Shown: one piece after another, positions 56,864-64,000 of the stretch | Layout: every line of letters begins with the position of its first letter | Numbering within the stretch: the first letter of the stretch is position 1 | Assembly: GCA_947650285.1 (NCBI GenBank) | Contig: CANTFL010000199.1 | Span: 294,860 to 358,859 of the forward strand | Reading direction: 5' to 3' | Length of the DNA stretch: 64,000 nt | Source of the DNA: Hyaloperonospora brassicae | Taxonomy: Eukaryota > Oomycota > Peronosporomycetes > Peronosporales > Peronosporaceae | Made by a program: the position numbers and the translations under genes | The notes under the pieces: generated by a model | Told to the model about the DNA's origin: nothing | Databases searched by the model: none | What the model saw: only the letters and a program-made list of their open reading frames with translations

Positions 56864-56990
56864 CCACTGGACTTGTCGGGCATCTATCTATCTTACGGCA
56901 GTAGTTCTTCGTCAAAGTCAAGTCGATCTGTATCTCCTAGTCCTTCCACCAACTTCGTCGTTTGACGTGCCACTTGTATTGTCACTGTTT

Positions 56991-58286
56991 TCAATCGAGA
57001 AATGTGGACAACCGGGTAGAACCGATATCCGCTTCTATCTGGCAACTCCAATTCAAACGCGAACACTTCAACCTATTTCTAGACTCGGAAAAGACCATGC
57101 TACCTGGGGCTATCTTCTTTTTCAGTCCAGGCTTCACCCTTTCCATGAATAGCCACACTCGGTCTCCTTCGTTTATCACGGCATTAGACGTCCTACTGGT
57201 CGTCGTGCTTCGAGCTCTGTTGCCACCAGTTCGAGCAGATTGATCTCCTGGCGCCTCATCATCTTGCTCAGTATCCTGTCCAGTGTTTGCTGACTCAATC
57301 CGTCTTCCATCTGGACTGAGTAGCTTGTTATGTTCAGATGCGCTTCTTTCTTTATCTCTCACTTGGTACTCTTTTTCTAGTCGTAGGGCCACTTCTCGCT
57401 GGCTGTTAGACTCGCGACGACACAGGACTGGAATCGTCGAGTCCACCACCCTATTATTCCTTGGATTGGCGAATCGCATTGACTCTGTCATCGCCTTCAC
57501 TGTTGGGTGGGCATCCCACCCGTGTACCAAATATAACGGCGTCTCTTTTCTCGTTGTATCTCTAGAATTGTTAATGGCATGAATTAGTTTTCTGCAATGT
57601 CATCTCAATATGCTTGTAATGGATCTTCCACGTAGACTCGCACGTTTCTATTATTGTCTTCACACTTCGCTCTTGTTGTCCGTGTGTTTGTGGACGATAA
57701 CTGAGGTTGGCACTTGACTTAGCTTGCATCATTTCAGCAAAACGTTTGAAATACCTCACTCATGAACCTAGGATCTCTGTCGTGACGAATGAGACTGGGA
57801 GCACCAAAATGACGGAATATACTCTCTTCAAACGCTTTCGCTACCTCCATTGCCGACGTATCACTCATGGCTTTAGCTATCTCAAACCCCGTGAAATGAT
57901 CTTGGAACAGTAAAAGCGCTGGGCCTCCCCGTCGAGTCTTCAAGAGTGGGATGAAAAAGTCCGTAGACACCACCTAAAACGGTCACTCGAAAACTATATT
58001 TCCCGGTGAATGCCCGTTGAGCGTTGGCTTTTTTTGCATGGCTGCAACCTTGCACATGCCTTGCCACATCTGCATACAGTCCGGTCCAGTAATAATCAGT
58101 CTTGACCTTGTGATATGTCCGCACAATTCCTTGGTGGCCGCCTTCAATCGAGTCATGATAATTTAACAGCATTTCATCGACTAGTGTCGTTGGAATTACG
58201 AGTCGTAGTTTAATGTCATCTTCTTGTGACTCTCTTAATTCTCGTCGCCGTCCTACGTAATCAAGCAACTTGTCCTGGATCAACAC
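56991..58286 (-). pseudogene. Element D integrase
   Basis: Three frames. 58286-57882 has the N-terminal module NYHDSIEGGHQGIVRTYHKV with both His; the following Cys pair is reduced to GCSHA (second Cys replaced). 57973-57734 has D in VSTDFF and D in IRHDRDPRF. 57759-57571 has E in GQQERSVKTI. 57530-56991 is the C-terminal part with GDRVWLFMERVKPGLKKKIA. The D,D,E set is complete, but frameshifts and the lost Cys make it inactive. Confidence 0.85.
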
Positions 58287-58668
58287 GAATCGATCAACGG
58301 TCTTCCCGGATTCGCTAGATTGGCGGTGTGTAAGTTTGTCAAATTCTCCTGGCAGATACGTCTTGAGGTCTGCCCACTTCGTCTCTTCATCTTGTGCGTT
58401 CGATATTTGTTCCCTCCGTTCCTGTTGGACGGCTGTTGAATCGATATCCTACGCACTGGGTGATCTTCGAGTCTCTGGATTCAGTGGGCACGGTATGTCG
58501 AAAGCGCTTCTCGTATTCTCGATTTTCAACCGACTCTTTACTCTCCTCTGTCGATCGTCCATCACCTATCTGGTCATCGAATCGAACGCTACGAGTTGTA
58601 CTCCGTGTAATCACTGACACCGCTGGCTTTGCTTCAATGAACCCATCGGGTTTCCTATCTCCAACCAA

Positions 58669-59169
58669 CTATTCTTGTATCCAATTCAGTTTTCGTAGCT
58701 CTTCATAGCGTTCCTCATCTGAGAGTAGCTTCTCTGTTTTAGCTTCCAGTGCTTCCGTGGCCAGGACGTCGGCAGCTGCATTGTAACAGCGGATAACGTG
58801 CAGGTACCGTACGATCTTAAATCTTAAGACTATATCTTTATGACGTGCTAATTCTACTTGCAGTGCGTGGTGTTTACACGCGATCACTCCCATGGCTTGT
58901 TTAATCGCTAACCTCGAGTATCCCACTATGATTAGATTAGTAACTTGGTGATCCAATGCTGCTTGAGCGCCTCGGTTCATGCCGGCGTATTCTGCCAAAT
59001 ATACTGTGGTAGACGGTAGGTAATCACTCGCAGTCATTACGACTGTCCACTCGGGAAGTCTCCACAATATCCACGCACAACTTCCAAATCCACCATGTGT
59101 TGTTGTCTTCGACGAACCGTCGAAAGACATGACGAACCGACCAATTTCTTGCGAGACTCGTGCGTACAA
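58669..59169 (-). pseudogene. Element D additional RNase H
   Basis: An intact 166-codon frame. D in SFDGSSKTTTHGGFG, E in VYLAEYAGMNRGA and D in YNAAADVLATEAL are kept, but the expected GDSxL reads VGYSRLAI, replacing a catalytic Asp by Tyr (GAC to TAC). It lies between Ty3-type RNase H and integrase as in B and C. The length fits a complete RNase H domain. Without the third acid it should be inactive. Confidence 0.82.
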
Positions 59170-59382
59170 CAGTTCAGGATCGAGGCGGACTATTGTTACA
59201 GGAGTAGGGCATGAAGCAATGCGTGCTAGCGATTCGTCGAGTCCGACTGTTGGTGTGATGGACGCCTAAAGTAGCTGCAGATCGACATCGCGCTCGCCGA
59301 CTCTTTTAATTTCCAGATGATAGGGTGACAATACTACAACAAAGCTGACTGCGCGTCCATACAATGATTTGGACGTAAAGAC

Positions 59383-59610
59383 TCACTCCAATGTTGAGTA
59401 TCTCGTATAGACGTGGATCGCTTTTCCCACAAGCAGAGTATGTGCAACTTTGATCAGTTTTAATAGTGCTAGCACCTCGCGCTCTGCCAAATGGTAGTTC
59501 TTATCATTCTCTTTTAACACTCGGCCGCAAAATCGCACTGGATGCAATTTGTGGTCGTGGTATTGCATAAGGGTGCTACTCAGTGCCCAGTCGTTTGCGA
59601 AGATCATCAC
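59383..59610 (-). pseudogene. Element D Ty3-type RNase H
   Basis: A 75-codon frame: ALSSTLMQYHDHKLHPVRFC, YHLAEREVLALLKLIKVAH and IHVYTRYSTLE, the middle and end of a tethered RNase H. The last acidic position is Arg-Tyr (TRYS), a change also partly seen in B (TRHS) and C (TRYS), so this domain may have been degenerate in the whole lineage, with activity taken over by the additional RNase H. Confidence 0.7.
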
Positions 59611-59639
59611 GTAAACATTTAGGCTTTGATTAAAATGAC

Positions 59640-60683
59640 GGAGTATGGGTGCTTTGAAGATTGTCTGTTTGAGGACATCAAATGATTTACGAGCTGTCGC
59701 CAGAGTGGGTATCCCAGGAAATCGCCCTCCTTCAGTTGGTAGAAGACTGCACCTTAGATAGCCATATTCTGAATGAATTGACTGTAGTAATTGAGAGCTT
59801 CTAAGAATGCTTGCATTCCTTTCTTCGACGTCGGAAAGGGGATCTCAGAGATAGCTGCCAGTTTCTTTGGATCAGCTGCGATTACTTGCGCGTTTACTTT
59901 TCAGGAGAGGAAGTCAACTTGCGGTTGAACAAAGATGCTTTTAGTAAAACTCACACTTAATCGACACTCAGTGAATCGTTCTAACAAATGATTAAGTGTT
60001 GCTCAGCGGTCATCAAAACTCCGGCCACCAAAACAAATATCGTCGACGATCGATCGACGATTGAACACCGGTGCAAGTGTAGATTCGTCGGGTTCGCCTG
60101 TTAAGAACATGTCGTTCTCAGGGTCGTTGACCATATATTGTAGTGCGTCGTGTCCTGTGTTGATGTAGCAATCTGCTTAAAAATTAGTGACGGTGTGTGT
60201 GGGTCGAACGCATGATGGAGTTCCTGATGATACCACTGTCTGTCTACTCGCTGCTTCTTTATCCATATTTATCACTTTTTTTCCGAGAACCTACTCCATC
60301 CTCCCGTAGGCTGAACGTAGCCCCACAAGGCATTGTCAATTAGTCGCTGATAGATTATTGGGGCTTTTTAATCCAAATGGCACCCGCAACCATTCAAAGT
60401 GCCCCAGAGAGCACACAAAAGCAGATATGTGTCTCGCTCTCTCAGTCATCATGATCTCCCAAAACCCACTGGCAGCATCAAGAGAGCAAAACCATTGATA
60501 GCCTTCTAACTCCGTCAACAGATCGTCTACTAAAGGCATTTCGTATTCCATGTCTACCGTCACCGCATTAACTATCTTGTAGTCAATACACAATCGTATG
60601 TCCACGCCATTCTTCTTGGAAACAATTACAATCGATGAGGCCCACCGAATCTGTGAGAACGCTATGAGTCCTGTCGTCAACAA
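59640..60683 (-). pseudogene. Element D reverse transcriptase
   Basis: The first half (60683-60336) has IVIVSKKNGVDIRLCIDYKI, the first catalytic Asp region WFCSLDAASGFWEIMMTERA, and FEWLRVPFGLKSP. After stops, the catalytic IVDD is at about 60039-60050, followed by LLERFTECRLSVSFTKSIF and a connection part with FPTSKKGMQAFLEALNYYSQ. At least three stops occur between 60335 and 59640. The catalytic Asp residues are retained. Confidence 0.85.
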
Positions 60684-60732
60684 TCCTTTCAGTAACTCGT
60701 GCAGTTTTGTCAGATGTCGGAGTGTTACACGT

Positions 60733-61065
60733 CTAGCCCGTTGTTATAGGATCGTGTTCGTTTACGTAGATATTGTAGACTACTTTGTACGCTAGAGGTG
60801 GTAATGCATTCCCACTCGAAATCATGATATGTTCATGTTTCTTCAATACGTCGATCAACTTGGCATGTTGCTCCTCATCATGAGCTGATGATATCACATT
60901 CTTTCCATCATAGTCCAACTTTGTTTGTGTCAGCTCCGTGAGTTTCGGCAGAAAGGCAAGTTCGCAAGCGTAATCCACCACGGTGTCTTCGCCGGAATCA
61001 TGCTCAAGGGCAAATATGTCCAACGGCGCAGTAGATGGCTCCTTCTCAAGATGGTCCATACTCAA
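60733..61065 (-). pseudogene. Element D pre-RT linker
   Basis: A 110-codon frame with LIDVLKKHEHIMISSGNALP and PPLAYKVVYNIYVNEHDPI, corresponding to the VKGNSLPSAAPGAVCDIDVG stretch just before RT in element C. It connects protease and RT. No active site. Confidence 0.55.
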
Positions 61066-61694
61066 CTCTTACAGGACACACAAGAACCGATCATCCGTTC
61101 GTCGACAGGGTTATTCTCTCGAGTACGTGACGATAAAGGTGATGTAGATGTTTCGACAGCATGATCTAATGTTGTAGCTAGCTCACACTACTTGTTATCG
61201 ACACGGCGAAGTGGTTCATTGAGTAACAACGTACCCTCTTCAAACGCCGTGCACGCCGCCCTGGTTGCTGCCGAGTGGCACGTAGCCTTGTTGATGCTTC
61301 CGTCGCAATTCATGACATTGTTGGCCGGTTCTGGATGATGGTTAGCGGGCTGGCCATTACTCCTGTTCGGCTCACTCTTCGTCAGTTTTGTGGGGGCACC
61401 TTAAGCTTGTCGTCTTACGCTGTCTGCACCCTCCCAGATTCGTTCTTCCTTGTTGATCGTGCACTGCGTATCCACAGTAGCTTCATCTTGACGAAGGATA
61501 GCACGCGGTAGAGTATAGGTTGGCTGTTCCACAGCTGTTGGTTGTCGGGACAACCATTTGTCATACAAACCTTTCTCTGTCTGCATCAATTCTTTGTCTA
61601 AGACATGTTCGTACGCTAGCACTTGCCAATCAATGTACTTCGAAGAATTTACGCGCACGTATCCTTCATCTCGTAGTAACGTACCGTGTCGCAT

Positions 61695-62495
61695 TTACAC
61701 TACGATCGGTAAATGGGCTGGACATGTCGTTACCCGTGATGCGAGATTGGTTAATCTGACCGTCGTCGCTTTCTCTTTCCTATTATGTATGATTATGGGT
61801 AGTAGTGCGGGTAGTCGACGAACCCACAGCTCGTGTGTGGATCCAATTGGTTGTTGACACTGCAGCTTGAACACCTCAGACCCTCGTTGATCAATATTCA
61901 TGGTATTTCTGGGTCCCCCTAAGAATTCTCTTTCCCACTCCTGCCCGTCGACTTTTTTCGCGGACTCAAGGAGTGGCACAACTAGTTCATCGGGTAATTT
62001 GGCTGTCGAATTGAAGAGATCTAGACAGACTCCAGCTGGTATCATGAAGTCTGTTCCGATTATTAGGTCTACTCCCGCGTGATGTGGCATGATCCATACT
62101 TCGAATTCATAGACCACCTTCCACCCGAGTGTTATCGTGACCGTAACCCGTGACATCGTGACTACTAATGTCTCCCCTATCCCTTGTACGTCGATCTTCT
62201 TGTCCGTACTCATCCGACCTCGGAGCTTAAGCTTTCGCGCATACGATTCACTTATCGCTGGGATGTTTGCTCCTGTGTCCATCAGGATCTGAGTCCGTTG
62301 ATCATTCACTGCCCCCATCACAAAAGCTCTCATTCTTATTCTCCGATCAAACTTCCTTGACGACCACCATCCTAGTTGCTCCCCTTGTAGCAACTTCAGT
62401 GGCTTATCCAATTCCATCTGTCGCCGAGAGTTATGTGATGTGTCCATCCGAGCCATCGCTCTTTCACCATCGACTTTTTCGTCGGTAGTTGACAT
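61695..62495 (-). CDS. Element D aspartic protease (intact frame)
   Basis: A 266-codon frame. After a charged start the active site reads ILMDTGANIPAISESYARKL (D-T-G), followed by VQGIGETLVVTMSRVTVTI and LIIGTDFMIPAGVCLDL, the second half of the retropepsin fold including the hydrophobic-hydrophobic-Gly motif (LIIG). This is the only protease in the window without internal stops. It would release itself from a Gag-Pol precursor; its own start is not evident and it follows the knuckle frame after a stop. Confidence 0.8.
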   Translation of the reverse strand: MSTTDEKVDGERAMARMDTSHNSRRQMELDKPLKLLQGEQLGWWSSRKFDRRIRMRAFVMGAVNDQRTQILMDTGANIPAISESYARKLKLRGRMSTDKKIDVQGIGETLVVTMSRVTVTITLGWKVVYEFEVWIMPHHAGVDLIIGTDFMIPAGVCLDLFNSTAKLPDELVVPLLESAKKVDGQEWEREFLGGPRNTMNIDQRGSEVFKLQCQQPIGSTHELWVRRLPALLPIIIHNRKEKATTVRLTNLASRVTTCPAHLPIVV

Positions 62496-62653
62496 CTACG
62501 GCGGATGCTCCCCTCTATTTAACCTTCTACACGCTTCATCGCCGGTTTTTCTTGTGTCTCCAACAAAAGCGAACACGTAGTTCGCATCGACTGCTGGTTC
62601 CACTGACTGTGGCAGCCCGTTGTATACCGACCCAGTCATAGTCGGCTAGACTC

Positions 62654-63313
62654 CTAGTTTAAATTGCCTGGAGAATAGATGTGTTGGAGTTCTTCAGGCA
62701 CAGTTGTTCGATCGATCGATGACTTGACGAACTTGGTGGGTCGTTCGAACTCGGTAAACAGTTCGCACCAATCGACGTCGTGCACATGTTTGCAGAATTT
62801 GCAACGGCGTATGCAAAAGTGAGCGTCGTGTCCTGCTGCACCACACGCTCCACAGGGACCCCATGGTCGGCGTTCTTTCGAGTGGTCTGACCGATGACGC
62901 TGGTTGGCTTGGTCACGTGAATCAGGTCGTACCTCATGCTTAGCCGGTACCCCTGCTCGATCCATAGTATTAGGACCAGGTCGTTGTCGCTCACCGCGTT
63001 CTGCAGGTAACGACACTCTGTTCACTTCTCCGCCCACCTACATGTAATCGGCGTCAGAGTCCGACTCATAGTCGTTTGTGTAGTCGTAGTCGCTTTCGTC
63101 ATCTTGCGACTCGTAATGATCAGCGTATTGTCTAAGCCTCATATTCTTCGACTGCAGCCCGCATATCGTCCGTAGTTGCCGATGCAAGGGTAATACGACG
63201 GCTACCATCGTACTCGTATCGCCCTGTTCGTCCTTCGCGCCGTGGTCGCCTGTCTCTGCTGACGAGTCGGTATTCTTCATGTCTCTCTTAATGATCGAAG
63301 CGGTGAACATCAC
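62654..63313 (-). pseudogene. Element D gag C-terminus with zinc knuckles
   Basis: 63313-63038 is an acidic, Asp/Tyr-rich linker. 63037-62654 contains CGACGAAGHDAHFC (C-x2-C-x4-H-x4-C) and CKFCKHVHDVDWC (C-x2-C-x3-H-x4-C), the nucleocapsid pair. The second has the shorter spacing also seen in element B. Confidence 0.85.
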
Positions 63314-64000
63314 GTCTTCCTCGATGATCTAACTGGTGACTATCACGTCTGTCGTCACGTCGGCCTTCTGATTGACGCGTGCTGTCGTTACGGCTGTCTC
63401 TGCGGCAAGTGTTCCTGGACTCGTATCTGTGTGGATCAGACAGTCGATTGCTGATCATTCTGTCGCGTTTCTTCTTGCGCTTTTCTCTTAGCAACCAATG
63501 ACTGATGATCTGTTCTACTCGATGTATATCACCCTGTTGTTGCGGGTACATGAAGTACATCAAGTCATCATACCCACAATTCAGCAAGAAGTGCTCCACA
63601 TAATCTTCATACTCGGCCCCAACCTTCTCGTATTGGATCTGCGCAGCTCGTGCGTATCCATTCAAGCGGAGGAGGAAGTCGAACACATGTTCCGATTCCT
63701 GGCGCTTCACCGAGTAATACCTGGATCTGGTCGACTGATCGTACTGCGAACAGTAGTACTCCAAAAACGCCTTGCTGAGCAACTTCCATGTCCTCTGCGT
63801 TTTCTTCGACAACTGTCGGTACCAACTCTTGACCGCCTTCCCTAGACTCAACGAGATTGGCTCACACCAGTCATTCTGGGGCTTTCATGTTCCCTTCATC
63901 TCATAGGTGAACGTCTTGATAGCCTCTATAGCTTCATCGGAACGGTATCGGCTTCCCTCGAACTTGACGATCTTCTCCAATGGGGCATGCGTTCGATTCT
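63288..64000 (-). pseudogene. Element D gag capsid part (partial, runs off right edge)
   Basis: The frame from 63851 has VKSWYRQLSKKTQRTWKLLS, YYSVKRQESEHVFDFLLRLN and QGDIHRVEQIISHWL, the capsid-like helices, then an Arg/Asp-rich tail. Upstream the same frame continues to the window edge (PLEKIVKFEGSRYRSDEAIE) with one TGA near 63890. Confidence 0.8.

Larger units (their letters stand above)
51832..64000 (-). mobile_element. Element D: Ty3/gypsy retrotransposon of the B/C lineage (truncated by window)
   Basis: Read on the minus strand: gag (from beyond 64000), zinc knuckles, protease, RT, RNase H, additional RNase H, integrase, chromodomain; then the antisense gene on the plus strand (52852-56502) and a presumed 3' LTR (51832-52692). 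It has fewer lesions than B but still many stops and shifts. It is TCG/GTCGA-rich rather than GATC-rich, so it belongs to a different family of the same lineage. Confidence 0.88.

Overview
The window looks like oomycete nuclear DNA, probably a downy mildew or Phytophthora relative, in a repeat-rich, gene-poor region. Three signs support this: Ty3/gypsy elements that carry a second RNase H domain and a chromodomain, a combination that fits published oomycete lineages; a secreted RXLR-like/EER effector candidate (6742-7566); and, just upstream of it, a near-consensus oomycete Inr+FPR core promoter. No rRNA, tRNA or CRISPR array was recognised.

Layout. 1-5191: minus-strand Ty3/gypsy element A (integrase at the left edge, then RNase H/RT, protease, gag, and a 391-bp LTR at 4801-5191), cut by the window edge and carrying a few stops and frameshifts. 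5192-6540: coding-like but unrecognised sequence. 6676-7566: promoter and effector candidate. 8746-9845: a non-autonomous Mutator-like transposon with 9-bp target duplication. 11663-12258: an adenylate kinase exon next to a 3-hydroxyacyl-CoA dehydratase fragment. 12.3-21.4 kb: AT-rich decayed DNA with traces of retrotransposon pol. 21403-49303: element B (LTRs of 1793 and 1792 bp) with element C (24489-38014, LTRs of about 1172 bp) nested in its gag. 49304-51831: decayed sequence. 51832-64000: element D on the minus strand, cut by the right edge.

Elements B, C and D share one plan: gag with zinc knuckles, aspartic protease, RT, Ty3-type RNase H, an additional cellular-type RNase H, integrase and chromodomain. 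Between pol and the 3' LTR each carries a long gene on the opposite strand, convergent with pol. Its predicted product has a Ser-rich start, a coiled coil, a disordered Ser/Thr/Pro/Arg-rich part (with a basic nuclear-signal-like patch in B and D), and a C-terminal part with conserved GW and PWR...PG motifs. This antisense gene is the strongest candidate here for an undescribed system.

The second striking signal is in element A. Its whole length, coding and LTR, is packed with short perfect hairpins (stems of 7-11 bp, loops of 2-10 nt), one roughly every 40-60 bp. B and C show a different compositional signature, extreme enrichment of GATC. All retroelement genes seen here are broken by stops or frameshifts, so the elements are recent but degraded.
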